64,000 nucleotides of DNA from Tetrastigma voinierianum (taxonomy: Eukaryota; Streptophyta; Magnoliopsida; Vitales; Vitaceae): NCBI GenBank assembly GCA_016808115.1, contig JAEQBH010006371.1, positions 310,001 through 374,000 of the forward strand, given 5' to 3'. The position numbers and the translations under genes are program-made. Of the stretch, positions 11,017-23,148 are shown one piece after another (position 1 is the first letter of the stretch; every line of letters begins with the position of its first letter). The notes below the pieces were generated by a model. The model saw only the letters and a list, made by a program, of their open reading frames with translations. It had not been told where the DNA came from and did not search any database.

Positions 11017-11188
11017 ATGGTTGGTTCTGAGACGAGCAGGGGCAATGGGTTTGAGCTAGTTGTCTCCGCTGCTTCTTTTGATAACTCTCTTTCCTTGCAA
11101 ATCACTTCCTTTAGACTCAATGATCGTAATTTTCTTCAGTGGTCTCGACTAGCTCAAATCGTCATCCGTGGGAAAGGTTGTTGGATTG
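11017..11188 (+). pseudogene. Copia-2 gag, 5' part, cut by Copia-3
   Basis: The ATG at 11017 opens a clean frame containing LQITSFRLNDRNFLQWS and IRGKGCW, the N-terminal signature of plant Copia gag proteins. The frame is broken after 57 codons by the first base of the Copia-3 LTR at 11189. The next expected block (a GHL stretch, then NSMVMSWLI) is absent here and appears in frame at 63738. This gag makes the capsid that packages element RNA in the cytoplasm; the fragment alone cannot. There are no stops in the fragment. Confidence 0.85.
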
Positions 11189-11564
11189 TGTAAGATATCA
11201 TAGGTTTTCAGAGGAAATAAAGTATACTTACTTGTTGAAGCGTAGAACTCGGTGTCTTCAATGCATCGAGCAAGAATCATATATCACTCTAGGAATATAA
11301 GTATGAGTTTTTCTGCAGTGACGAACACCCTTTCAGTATCTCTGTTTTTTTCCATAATGTTTTTTCAAATGTGAGAGATCTTTTATATCAGGAAGATGAT
11401 AGAGTTTCCAACCTTTTTTTTTCACCAACCTCGTAAGGTGTCTCAAGTTCCTATATTTATAGGAACCTGAGATCACTTTTCAGGGAGACACATCCCATGG
11501 ATGTGTCTCTTAGGTTACAGGTCGGGTCAAGCCCACTTGGGCGACCCTTACCCATAATCCAACA
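11189..11564 (-). repeat. Copia-3 3' LTR (left copy)
   Basis: 376 bp, reading TGTAAGATATC to ATCCAACA on the plus strand. It is followed by TCTCCTACTCGCCC, whose reverse complement is the purine-rich GGGCGAGTAGGAGA expected of a polypurine tract just before the 3' LTR. This fixes the minus-strand orientation. Confidence 0.88.
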
Positions 11565-13967
11565 TCTCCTACTCGCCCATGTTGGGCTTGACTCATCATA
11601 AACATCATCCTAATAATTCAAACAGAGAATAAATTATACAGGTGAACGGACCGTGGGACCTGAAGCACGTCGATGGTGGGAGCTCCAATACAAACCTATC
11701 CCTAGGACATATAGGGGACATCAACCTCATAAGGGTAAGGCAATGCTTATTTACCCCAAGCATCTTTCATAATACACATGATCAAGTATGATTCAACTCC
11801 TTGAGAATCCACACTTAGATCTCTTTTTCAATTACTCAATACTCTAAGTTATTTCAAGCTTTATCAAGACAAATAACTCCAGCCGGTGAATATAAGTAAC
11901 GGGTGAATAAGCAAAGAATACTTTTTCTTTCGCTCTCTTACCAATCGGATTTGAGTTAACTCCCTTTTCTAGGAATGCTTCGTTAACTCGAATCTTTCCA
12001 TGATTATGGGATACATCCTAAGATGGCCAACATCAACTCATCACATCACGATATAGTCAAAAGTCACAACGGGTAAGGAAAGATGAAATCCATGTATAGG
12101 ATTTCTTCGACCAGTTACGTAAAAGAAGTAGTTGATCTCATTCTCTTGCTTCCCATTTGTCGTCTAGTACATGCATGAGAAATGCATGTTATGGTGGGAG
12201 CTTCTTTTCATAAAGGATAGAAGAGTGTATGTCTTGCTCTAAATTGTAAAACAAATAACAATTATATGAGTCTTAGGCCGCTTGTTTTTTACACGTCAAG
12301 TCGAATAACTTTCAAAGATTAAAAATTGTTTGTTTTTCTTAAATTTCATGACTTATTGTCGAAATTTTAAAAGTTCCGAATGTAGTGCGAAAATATTTCA
12401 TTTTCTATCTTAAAAAAGTCATTTCCACAAAAATGTTAAAAATTCAATCATCAGTTCAATGTGCTGAAAGAGCTAAGAATATACACTACTAGTGGATTTA
12501 CAACGGGAGTATTGGGACTGTGCGATCCCATACCGACTGCTCGCTTATTTTTCAATTCCTAACTTGTCTCATTTAAAATTAAATAAAAAGTATTGAGACT
12601 TTTTTGAAAATTCCCAAATCCTATCTGCTATATTTTATTTTTTTGTTTTTATTTTTAATTTTAATTTTTTTATATTTTATTTTTATTTTTATTATATTAA
12701 AATTAATATTTTTCATAAAAACAGAAAAATATTATGAATTTTATATATTATTTATTAAAAAACATTATAATAATAATTATTATTATTTATATTAAAGTAA
12801 AAATAAAATAATAAAAATTATTTTAAAATATAATTCCGAATCTGGTTTATTTTATTATTTTGAATACATGGTTCATATTGCTTTATTCGGATCCGTTTCT
12901 CTTACTCCCGAAACTATTTATTCTTTTTTCGCTCACTTTATTTTTTAAATTAACTTAAATTTTAAGTCATTTCGACTTTCAGATTTTTGTAAAATCTCGT
13001 CCCTGAGTCATCGGGCAACCTTATCACCCGTAAAACTTAAAATTTCCGCTGTCTCACCCGACTTAAACTTTTTTGGGTCACTAGATTTCACGAGACGAAT
13101 TTAACTAAGACAATCTGCTTGGCCATCCGAGATCTAGAGAATTTTCTAGGCTTCCCTGAACCCTTATATCAATTTATTATTTTTATTAACATTTTGCCAT
13201 TTTTGAAAATTTCTAATTTTCTCGGGTTTTACAAAGAGTAACAATACTTGAACCCGTCTCGGATTTGAGAAAATAAACTTAAACCAGTTAAAAACCCGAT
13301 TAAAATAAAATTAAACATGTACTGCCAAGAGGTAAGGACAAGAACTCCAAAATAACTGCTCACACATCCCCACTACTACCTACTGCAAAGAAAAACAAAA
13401 CAACTTAATACTTAATGCTATACTATTCAAAGATTAAGCTCAAAAAAGTTATATTCAAAGACAAGAAAAAAACAACACCACTCTTACCTTGTCGCTCCAA
13501 AGCCAGCCAAACTCGAAATTTTTATTTCCACATTCCATGATGTTAAACAAGTTCCACACTCAACTTCCTCTAAATAGACACATGAATTGTGGGGTTAAGC
13601 ATTCATGTTGATTCAAACAAAGAATCCTTACCCCATTTCATCAAGGTGACCTAATAAGTGATAATATGACCAAAGTCGCTCCCACTGCGCCTCAGTCCTC
13701 TAAATTATGGTCTCATCTCTACTCGCTCCCATAGTGCTAGAGGTGATTACTCATGTGAGGGAGTCAATCAAGTCTATTGACATACATTATATGAATTGTG
13801 CTAAGCGGCATTTTCAACATATTCACAAAAAAAAAAAAAAAAAAAAACAAGCGAACCATGTGAAATGCTCTTTATCTTATTGTAAGAAGATCACAAGTGT
13901 TTTGTTATATTCAATCGCATCCTACATAAGCCTAGGGGTCTCACATGCTTCACAAATGCATCCCTGG
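11565..13967 (-). other. Copia-3 3' non-coding region
   Basis: Between the 3' LTR and the end of RNase H. It contains no recognisable coding block and hosts a solo LTR (12226-13233). AT-rich low-complexity DNA lies at 12640-12830 (inside the solo LTR) and a poly-A run at 13829-13847. The non-coding stretch without the insert is about 1.4 kb, long for a Copia element but known in some lineages. Confidence 0.6.
12226..13233 (-). mobile_element. Solo LTR, TGTRARACCCGAG family, copy 1
   Basis: On the minus strand it begins TGTAAAACCCGAGAAAATTA and ends GCAAGACATACA. AAGAG lies on both sides (12221-12225 and 13234-13238). The first 60 bases match the starts of the solo LTRs at 56476 and 60941 (minus), including the shared TTTTCAAAAATGGCAAAAT block. 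The left boundary rests on the duplication and the terminal TG, since the family's other end is too diverged to compare by eye. Confidence 0.7.
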
Positions 13968-15542
13968 CTATTGGTTTAGTAAATGAATATGTTTCAGAAC
14001 CACTTCATTTTGCGTAATCATATCTCTGACGAAATGATATCTAATCTGGATATGTTTGCTCTTCCCATGATTTTTCGGATCCTTAGCATAAGTCAATGCA
14101 ACCATGTTGTCCCAATAAAGAGTCACGGGCTCAAAAGTTGTTTTAACAACCCCTATGTCTTGTAAAAATCTTCTCAACCAAACTGCTTCTTGTATTGCAG
14201 AGACGAAGCCACATACCTTCCAATGTTGATGGGCTATACAAGGCTTTGTTTCTTGCTACTGTGTGCCTGATCATTAAGCAAGAGCATATCCAGGACTTTG
14301 ATTAGCGGTGACCAAGATCGCCTCCCGATCGGCATCCGCCTTAACCTTGTCATTCGCAAATATCTCCCTTCCGGTAGCACATCACACTGTCCCGGTTGTT
14401 CCTTTTAGATATCTCAAATTCTCTTCATTGCCATCTAATTGTTTATGCAGGTAGATTGAAATCGCGCTAACTTTAACATCATAGCATATATCTGGATGTG
14501 TGCACATCATTGCATACATCAGACTTCCGATAACACTGGAGTAAGGTACTTTGGACATCTGTTCTTTCTCTTCAAACAAGCAGGACACATGTCGAGACTA
14601 AGGCTGAATTTCTCTCCTCGCGGGGGTGTCCATGAAACTGCGATCATGCATATGGTAACAACTCTGGCTTATTTTCTTTATATATGTCTCTTGAGATAAA
14701 CCCAGGAGGTGTTTTGAGCTATCCCTTAGGATCTTAACACCAAGTACATAGCTAGCCTCCCCCATGTCTTTCATTTCGAAATTTGATGATAACCATTTCT
14801 TGGTGTCATCTATCAATTGCTTATCATTTCCAGCTATTAATATTTCATCGACATATAGGATAGAATTGTAAATTGGTTATTTGAGCGTTTTAATATACAC
14901 CTGATGATCCTCTTCCATCATTGTAAAACCATCTTTCAAAATGGTTTGATGAAATTTGAGGTTCCATTGTCTTGAGGCTTGTTTAAGACCATAGATGGAT
15001 CTTTTGAGCTTGCAAACTTTGTGCTCTTGTCTTTTGAGCTAAAAGCCTAAAGGTTGATCCATATAGATTTCTATCGAGCTCATTAAGGAAGCGGGTCTTA
15101 GCGTCCATTTAGGCGTAATTCTGGATCGTGCGCCTGATGGCTAGAATGGGCGGGTGGAAGACGACCACGGGACGAAGGTCTCTTCATAGTCAATTCCCTC
15201 TTGTTGTGTGTTGCCCTTAGCTACTAATCAAGCCATATATCTATCAATTGTCCCATCCGCCTTGTGTTTAATATTTAGAACCCACTTGTTCCCAATGGTC
15301 TTACGACTTGGCGGTAAATCAACCAAATCCCAGACTCGGTTTGATTCCATTGAATTCATTTCCTCTTTCATAGCTTCAAACCACTCTTTAGAGTTAGGAC
15401 CAGAAAGAGCTTGTTGTATTGTTTTGGACTCTTCTTCATCATGAGCAATCATGAAAGCTTCCCCCTCAATCTCAAAGTGACGACAGGGAATTCTCTCACG
15501 ATTACTACATCGAGGTTGAGATTGTTCATGATCTTGCTTCAT
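13968..15542 (-). pseudogene. Copia-3 reverse transcriptase-RNase H, broken
   Basis: Reading from 15542 downwards: the pre-RT block KEEMNSMESNRVWDLVDLPP, then KWVLNIKHKADGTID, then the catalytic box as LYVDEILIAGND (14844-14855), then FEMKDMGEASYVLGVKI, PYSSVIGSLMYAM and the RNase H block GKSKHIQIRYHFVRDM (13968-14177). The box is YVDE where YVDD is expected; the second aspartate binds catalytic metal, so this copy could not polymerise even with an intact frame. Frameshifts occur at about 14590, 14380-14180 and 14880-15230. Confidence 0.88.
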
Positions 15543-15603
15543 AGGAACATGATCTAGAGGAACAACTCCACTTACTTCAGGTGAGGTTAAGACTTATACT
15601 ATG

Positions 15604-16360
15604 TTAATGCACGGTCCACATAAGTGTTGAATCAATGATTCTTACACCCTCACTAACCTCAGGATCTTCCATTTCATAGAAATGAGTATCCCTATCGATC
15701 TCACCTCGTCCCGGAAAGTCCTCTTCCAAGAATACAACATCTCGTGACTCAATTTCTATTACACTTCCATTTATATCTTCCCTTAAGAAGATATATCCTT
15801 TGGAGGACTCTGAGTATCTTATGAAGATACATTTCTTCCCCTTGGGACCAAACTTATGTTGAAACATTATGAACATAAGCCGCACAACCCCATGGGCGCA
15901 TAACATTCAAATCAGGCGTCGCACCTTTCCATACTTCATATGGAGTGGAAGGAACCGACTTAGATGGAACTCTATTTAGAATGTAGGCTGCAGTCATTAG
16001 TGCATCCCCCCAAAAGGAGATTGGCAACTTTGCTTGTGCTATCATTGACCTTACCATGTCCAAAAAGGTCACATTCCTTCTCTCAGCCACACCATTTTGT
16101 TGCGTGTAAGGAATGGTCAGCTATCTAGCTATACCATTTTCAACACAATATGCTTTAAATAGGTCAGATAGATATTCACGTCCTCTATCGGTCCGTAAAG
16201 ATTTGATTTTTGTGTTTAATTGATTCTCAACTAATGTACTATATCTATTGGAGCAATCTAATGCTTTAGATCTATGGGAGATCAAATAAACGTGATCGAA
16301 TTGAGTGAAATGATCTATAAAAGTGATGAAGTATTGAGCTCCATGTCTTTCCCTACACAT
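15604..16360 (-). pseudogene. Copia-3 integrase, broken
   Basis: Reading downwards from 16360: GAQYFITFIDHFTQF, then NTKIKSLRTDRGREYLSDLF (integrase core), then AERRNVTFLDMVRSMIAQAK and SFWGDALMTAAYILNRVPSK (15854-16090), then GPKGKKCIFIRYSESSKGY near 15800. A frameshift and a stop near 16110 interrupt the core. Copia integrase inserts the cDNA and makes a 5-bp target duplication. The domain order, integrase before reverse transcriptase, marks this as Copia rather than gypsy. Confidence 0.87.
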
Positions 16361-16860
16361 TCATTGGAGCCCTGAAGCGTTAGGTGAATAGCTCTAAAGG
16401 AAAACATGCTCTCTTGGGTTTGCAAAGGCAATCTAGTTGCCTTTTCTGCTCGAGCATTGCTCACATACTGGCAAATCTATCTTATCCATAGATCCCAAAA
16501 GACCAGCTTTAGCTAATCTCTTTAGACGGTCCTGCCCTATGTGTCCCAACCTAGCATGCTATTTAACATCATTCACAGAAGAACTACTACTTGAATTTTC
16601 AATGACAAAAATAGATATGGTTTTATTGATTGGCATAATATCTAATACAATAAACCCGTCCAACAGAAATCCATACCCATAAACTATGTTGTCCAGTAAT
16701 ACCTTAACATAATCTTGTTCAAATACAATTTTAAAACCAAGCTTAACTAAAACTACAATGGAAACAAGATTCCGACAAACTTCCGACACAAAAAGCACAT
16801 CATGGAATGAGAATCGACACTTTCGCATCCAGCGATTTCAGTGCCAATTCTAAGCACCTA
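16361..16860 (-). pseudogene. Copia-3 gag-pre-integrase region, broken
   Basis: The minus strand carries FHDVLFVSEVCRNLVS and LVKLGFKIVFEQ (16700-16828), the stretch between protease and integrase in Copia polyproteins. GQDRLKRLAKAGLLGSMDK follows near 16480-16540, with CEQCSS from the zinc-binding region. The protease active site itself is not recognisable upstream, where 16860-17049 is degraded. Confidence 0.75.
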
Positions 16861-17049
16861 CGTTGATGTTGTGGCACCCCATGTAAATGCTCCTACTTTC
16901 CTTCGTAATTCAACAAAAATCCCACATATGCGACCATGTCCCATGCTATGTGTTGATATTGCCAGTATACAGTCGATAAAGACGATCTCGATTAACGTTC
17001 ATGACTACTAACAAATGCATTATGAAATGGAATTTGAATTCATATAATA

Positions 17050-20000
17050 TGTCACACCCGATTCCAGTCCGACTCGATTCGTGGGATCGAGCAGGTTCAG
17101 TAGCAGACGGGCGGGACTCTTTACACGATTTTTAAAGCGGTGTACGTGGGTATGGCCCACGTACCTGCGAGAATCAATATCATATACATATCAAGAACTA
17201 CTGCAGGAGTGGTGTCCATGAGAAATCTCTTCTATACACATTTATTGAGTCCCATTTACAAATACAAAACTGTACTTTTACATTTACAAATCAGAGCACG
17301 AAACCTACATGTAGTGAATCCTTACAAGTGTGTTGGTCCAGCTGTATGCGGATGTTTTCAGACGTCTTCTCCTGTACCTACACGGATTAAACACATGCTA
17401 AACTGCGCTCGGTGGGAAACATATCTTATAACTTATGCGATACACATGATAAACATATAAATGAGATATCAAAATCTTCATGAATTCATATAATTCAAAT
17501 GTATAGCAGTCGAGATCATATTCAAGACAAACTTAGACATGCTTGCATGCAGCACGGCATGACTTTTAACGAGTGCCATATCTCACAGATATAGAGTCTA
17601 TCTTGAGAGATACCCTTATATATAGTCGGACGGGTGAATTCTTATTCAATTACATGGTTTATGTTCCATGGCTTTATTATACAATGGAACATATACTTAT
17701 GCGAAAGATACGTGATTCTTCTGGTCAATCAGATATATAGAAGTACGCATTAAATGCTAAAAATTGTGAGATCTTAGAAGCACTACGTAGGTACTCTGAG
17801 AAATTAATCAGAATGCAGAAGTACCCGTAGGTACTACAGAAATTAATCAGATATAGAAGTACTGTAAATTTTCTGATGTCAGGTAGAAGTACGTAGGTAC
17901 TACAGGACTTATACTTTTACAGAGATACTTTGTATCTTATACTTGTACTACAGAGCATATCTTGGCATTACGGAACTTATACTTGTATTATTGAACTTAT
18001 TCTTGTATTTCAGATCTTATACTTGTATTACAACACTAATACATGTTCGGATCTTATAGCGTCTTCTGAGCATATCTTTTTGGTCTTACGGATCTATACT
18101 TGTGTTCTGAGAACTTATTCTTGGTTTCGGATCTTATCACAGTATTCTGGAACTTATACATGTATTCGGATCTTATACATGTGGCCAGGCCTCTCCGCGT
18201 CTTACGGATCTTATTCAGTGGGGTACCGTGGGTGCGATAGTCAACGGTCGAATCATTATCACATCTGGTCGGATCAGGACTTATCACAGATACATTTCGA
18301 GATATGGACAACCAAGTCATGTTGAGAAATGGTCTATGAGATACATATACAGTTCATACAGTTAAAACATATCCAAAACAAGCAGATTATATGTTTATCT
18401 CATAATCATGTTCAGTTACACTTGCTCGGGTGCCCATGGGTACTCTTTGGACTTATACTTATATTACCGTCTGAGAGTACGAGTGGGTCTTCTGAACAAT
18501 GGAGATCTGGGAGTACCCCCAGGTACTACGAGAATGTCAAATATAGGGTAACTGTGAGTCTTCTGAAACTTGTCAGATACGAGGGGGTACTGTGGTGCTA
18601 CAGACCAGTGAATGCGAGGAATTGCAGTAGATTTTCTGAGTCTGATACATTCAGATCTTTACTCTTATTCTTTTATTCGAGTCATCATATATTTATTTTG
18701 ATTTCCTGGGCAGATAATCTACGGTTGAGTAGGACCACGGCCATGATAAGTACCGAAGATCTGTGTACGGGCGGAGTAAGTAGCCTGGCGAGATTGGGTT
18801 CACGAGCAAGGTCTTGGTAGCACTAATCAAGCAGTGCCGTGGCATTAACGGGGCGAGTGCAGTAGAACTTAACGAGTGCAGGAAGTACTAATCGGGAGTG
18901 CCGTGTTGCCTTAGCAGAAATGCGAAGTACTAATGGGAGATCTTGGAACTTTAATGGGGATGCAAGTGTCAAAATTATTCGGAGCACTAATCGGAGTCTT
19001 AAATGCTGTGTCGAAGTGCGGAGCTGTAATAAGAATCTGCAGTACTGTGAGTCTTAGAATTTTTGTCGGGAGTACCCGAAGTACTAATCGGGTGCGAGTA
19101 ACTGTCGAGGACGGGGAGTCTTGTGTCATTTAATAATATTGATCTGAACATTTAGTGAGTTCGGTAATTTACTATCTTATAATGGGGCATTCTTAGCCAC
19201 ATTGTGTGTTCATGACATATTATTCACGTTCATGGTCGCGTGTCGGTTCGTTTTGTATTTAAATATCATATTCATGTTTCATGAACACAGCTATGCACAT
19301 TGCATTTCCTATATTTTTCGTATTACTATTACATGTATTTCATATGTAATACAGTATAATGCATATATTCACATCATTCATGTATTCTAGTCCCTCTATA
19401 GTCTATTTTTACTTAGAAATTGGACTCATTCAATTGGATCATGGCTTAAAGTTATGGCATTTTATATCAAACTAGGTCAATTCTGGGTTGCAGGACAGGT
19501 TTGAAATACTCATATTCAGTACTTTGACTCTATATTTTCCCGGTTCTTTGTACTCCTTTAAAGCTAAGATGCCGGGGTTCTCCTCCATGGAATTACCCCG
19601 ATGGCACTGAAACTTAAGATACGTCCGAAACAATCCGGACTACTCTATGATCAAAACTGAAGCAGAAATTGGCTAGAATATAGCCTCACTTGGAGTGAAT
19701 TTTTGGGTCACTTAGAGTCAGAATTTGACGATGTCTACTTCTGGATGTTTGGTTCTCCTTTAAGTATAGTTTAATTAGCCACTTGAATATCTCAATTCGG
19801 ATTAGAAATGAGCAAGTTATGGCTAAAATACGGACAGTCAAGCCAGGCAGGGTGTGCCGGTACATGTCGGCACATGCTTGGTACATGTTGGCAAAAAATG
19901 ACGAATCCAGGCCCATGCCGATGCTGGGTTTAGGGTGTACGGTACATGTCTGAGAATTGCAGAATGTGTATTTTCTCACATTTTCATGCATTTTCTTCCA

Positions 20001-20707
20001 TAGATCTCACTCTATTACATCCTTCATCAAAAAGCTCGCCGTCCCTCACAAACAACTACTGATACTTTTAATTAGACAAAAGAATCAAAAGATTCACCAA
20101 TTCTACCAAAACTTTGGAATTGTGAAAGGATTCATATTTAATTATGATCAACTAGGGTTTTCAGCCAAACTTCCGCGATTCCTAGAGTTTAGGATGGTTC
20201 TAAAACTGAAAAAGGGAACAATTTACTCTTCAGACAAACTACCATTTAAATCTTACCGAGATTCTTGTGTAAAATCCTTCAAAGTCATGTATACAAGAAT
20301 CCATACAAAAACTCTTAGTTTCCATACATTGGCTTGATTTCCCCTTTCTTCCTCTTCTTCTCCTTCCTTTTCCTCTCCTTCCCGTAGGCTTCTTGTTTGG
20401 AGACCAAAATAATGCATTTTTGGTCTCCCACATCTATTTATAATTAATCTTTAGGTTATTTAGCTTTTAGTCCTCCATCCTTCTAGGAATTACACAACAA
20501 TTCCTATTATTTCTTCTTTGTATAGTCTTTTCAAATTATGACTTTTAAGCCTTTTTGGACAAATTACAATTTGTCCCTTAAGTCTTAATAAAATTTCCGG
20601 GTCTCTCGTTTCCATGTTTCGCATTTAACTCACGAAACATTTAAATTGTGCTTACAAAATACCCTAAACATGTCGAAAACGATTAGGGTATATTTCGGGG
20701 TGTTACA
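17050..20707 (-). mobile_element. Large solo LTR (3.66 kb), family G1, copy 1
   Basis: On the minus strand it begins TGTAACACCCCGAAATATAC and ends GGGTGTGACA. The flanks TAATA and TATTA (plus strand, left and right) agree at four of five positions as a decayed target duplication. No gag or pol is visible anywhere inside. The same termini and internal blocks (TGGTGTCCAT, ACATGCTAAACTGC-GC) recur in the 4.45-kb copy at 44202-48646. Absence of a second LTR and the shared ends make it a solo LTR of a gypsy-type element with very long LTRs, or less likely a non-autonomous LARD. Inside are degenerate short repeats, AGTACGTAGGTACTACAG (17780-17910), TCTTATACTTGTATTA (17930-18200) and AGTACTAATCGG (18830-19100). 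It splits Copia-3 between gag and integrase. Confidence 0.75.
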
Positions 20708-20738
20708 TATTACCTTTGGCTCAGTGCAATCACGAGCA

Positions 20739-21551
20739 AAGTGACTAGGCTTCCCACAGTTGAAGCAATTCATGTTCCTTCTTTACTAAAAAGTGCGCTT
20801 TTCGCGCTTGCGCTTATTTCCACTTAGATTAGTCTTGTTTCCTCCCTTCCTAGGCTTGAAACCTCTCCCTTTCCATTTCTTTCGTTCTGTGCCGGAAGAT
20901 CCAACCTTGTTGGATTCAGTCATATAAGCCTGTCAACTAGACTTATTAGCGAGAAGACAATCCTCCTCTAACTCTACATGTCGTGCGACATTATCAAAAG
21001 TTTTGATATTGTCGTTATGGGTAAGGTTTATCTTGAGATGCTCCCAAGCATGTGGAAGAGAGCGGATTACAACTTGCACCCGTTGTTCATCGGTTAACTC
21101 ATAGCCGCGCACCGGCTCACTTATCATGTTTGACGCAGCGGTGAGGGTGTTGCCTCATGGTATGATTAAATTGCTTCTTGTGGCGTTGAATTTTAAGTTG
21201 ATGATGCGAGCTGGTGATTTAGTACCCTGACTTGCATCTTGACCCGGCGTCTGACGGCCATGGTTGAGCGATTATTTTCAAAGCGTAGCATCAGATAATT
21301 TCTCATGTTGCTCAACATCAAAATGCAAGCAACTATATCCTTGCCCTTATAGGCTTGATATGCTTCCATATCTTGCTATGTTGTGATCGTTCCGCTCTCG
21401 ACTCGACCATGGTACAGCATTGATTGTTTCTGGCATGTCTTGCTCTTCCAAGAGGTACTAAATCTTACGATGCCAAACATCATAGTTTTTATCATTCAGT
21501 TTGTCCCCTTGGTTCAAATAAGCAACTATGCTTCTAGTAGCAGCCATTTTA
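20739..21551 (-). pseudogene. Copia-3 gag with intact zinc knuckle, frame broken
   Basis: The start codon at 21551-21549 opens MAATRSIVAYLNQGDK. Frameshifts follow and the middle resumes as YELTDEQRVQVVIRSLPHAW (20933-21127). The CCHC knuckle reads CFNCGKPSHFARDC (20739-20783), with all four metal ligands in CX2CX4HX4C spacing. A lysine/arginine-rich stretch lies before it. Gag forms the virus-like particle and the knuckle binds element RNA. At least three frame breaks lie between 21150 and 21500. Confidence 0.87.
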
Positions 21552-21932
21552 ACTAAACAGAGAAAAAAAATTGACTTAGCAAAACTAACAATCTAGTGAC
21601 CCATAACATGTCACATAGTTCTAAATGAAACAATAAAGAAACTTTTGGTCTTGTCGGGCTCAAAGGTTATCAAACTCGGACCAATTAATTTCCTAACATT
21701 GGATTGAATCTTGATTAAATTTAAAATTAGCCAATAGTTTGGAAATACATTGATTCTCATCCTAATATCCCACACAAAACACATATGCTGTTATTCTTAA
21801 GATAAATAAAAAAAAAAAAATGTATATCATTACATATGGAGCAGATATTTGTGTTACATCATATAACGAAGTATTTAGAAGGAAAAAGAAACTAAACATT
21901 CCTATATATTTATATATATATATATATATATA

Positions 21933-21974
<42 letters not shown>

Positions 21975-23134
21975 TTATTTCTTTCTCGGTGGCCTTCATA
22001 TTCTTTTCTAGCAAATTCCTTTTCGGTCAATGTCCCAGACATTTTCTTCATCCACAGGAATGCATTCATAGATTTTCCAGATCGCCTAATACTGCTTTGT
22101 ATTTAGCGCTCCAATTCTTTAATTTAGGTACAATCTCATGAAAATTTTAAGTCGCTTGCCTCTTCTATTAGTGTCTTTCTTTCACATTCCCATGAATTGA
22201 GCAAGGAATTAAGCACTATCCCCATCTGTTGTTCCATTGACAACTCATAGTGCTCACTGAAAGATCACCAGAAAGTTCCAGAGCTTGTTATACATGACAC
22301 CAATGTGTTTTCCATATAATGATTTGGGTCTTTCTTATATTCACATAATCGCTCCAAAGCGATCATCATATGATCTCTCAATGCATATATAAGTTGGAGA
22401 AAATATTAAGGATCTCAAGCTTTATATACTTCTATCTATAACTACTGCTTCATACATATATTGCATAATTAGATGAAATAAATCATTCAACATTTTCTAA
22501 AAAAATATCAAATGACCTCTTCATGCTTTGGAAAGGTGTTCATTGAATAGGAAATTTAAAAACAAAAATTTACAAAAAAATTCCATCAAAAATAGAGTCC
22601 AGTTCGGTTAATGACAATTAAAGCTATTAGTCAAAGTCATCTGACATGTCAGCACGTGGTCAGGGTGTCACATCATCGTTTGACTACCATGTCATTAGTC
22701 TAACGCCATGTCAACATAGGAGGGTCAAACAGGTGTCACATCAGTGTTTGACTGCCTCGTCAACAGTCAAACACCATGTCATCAAGGGGTTCAATGTGGT
22801 TGCCACATGGCATCTACCATGTCATCAGGTGGCAGCGCTGCCGACCACCAATCGCCGATCATCATCGTTCGCAGCGACGACTTCTGGTGGCCGCTGCGGC
22901 CGATAGTCGAAAAATTCAGAAAAATCCATTTTTCTAGAAAACTTCAAAAAATTGTAATAAATCAACCAGAACTCAAAAATTACAAAAAAAAAAAAAAAAA
23001 AAGCGTTGGAAAGGTCACAAACAGAATTCTTTCCATCCATACTAAATTGGATAAAAATAGACAAAAAAAAAAAAAAATTATGTTTGTTTTCTCTATGTTT
23101 TTCAAAAACCGGTGTCACATGCGAAGGCATATAC
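21552..23134 (-). other. Copia-3 leader region
   Basis: About 1.6 kb between the primer site and gag. It is non-coding, with a (TA)n tract (21911-21971), poly-A runs (22984-23001, 23063-23077) and a 68-bp direct repeat (22664-22798). The length is unusual and may include an unrecognised insertion. Confidence 0.6.
22664..22798. repeat. 68-bp direct repeat rich in TTGAC and ATGTCA
   Basis: Two copies start GGTGTCACATCA at 22664 and 22732. Each contains TTTGACT followed by CCATGTCA. TTGACT matches the W-box core bound by WRKY transcription factors; regulatory relevance in a dead leader is only a guess. Confidence 0.65.
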
Positions 23135-23147
23135 GGCTCTAATACCA
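23135..23147 (-). other. Copia-3 primer-binding site
   Basis: The reverse complement reads TGGTATTAGAGCC, one base off the initiator tRNA-Met site, directly beside the LTR terminus at 23149. It confirms that the right LTR is the 5' one. Confidence 0.9.
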
Positions 23148-23148
23148 A

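Noticed and set aside
17140..20337. Short plus- and minus-strand frames within the 3.66-kb element
   Set aside because: No frame is shared with the homologous copy at 44202-48646, so there is no sign of protein conservation.
22646..23148. Overlapping frames in the Copia-3 leader
   Set aside because: They run through the 68-bp direct repeat and poly-A tracts and stop before the primer site; there is no domain and no agreement with the minus-strand gag.
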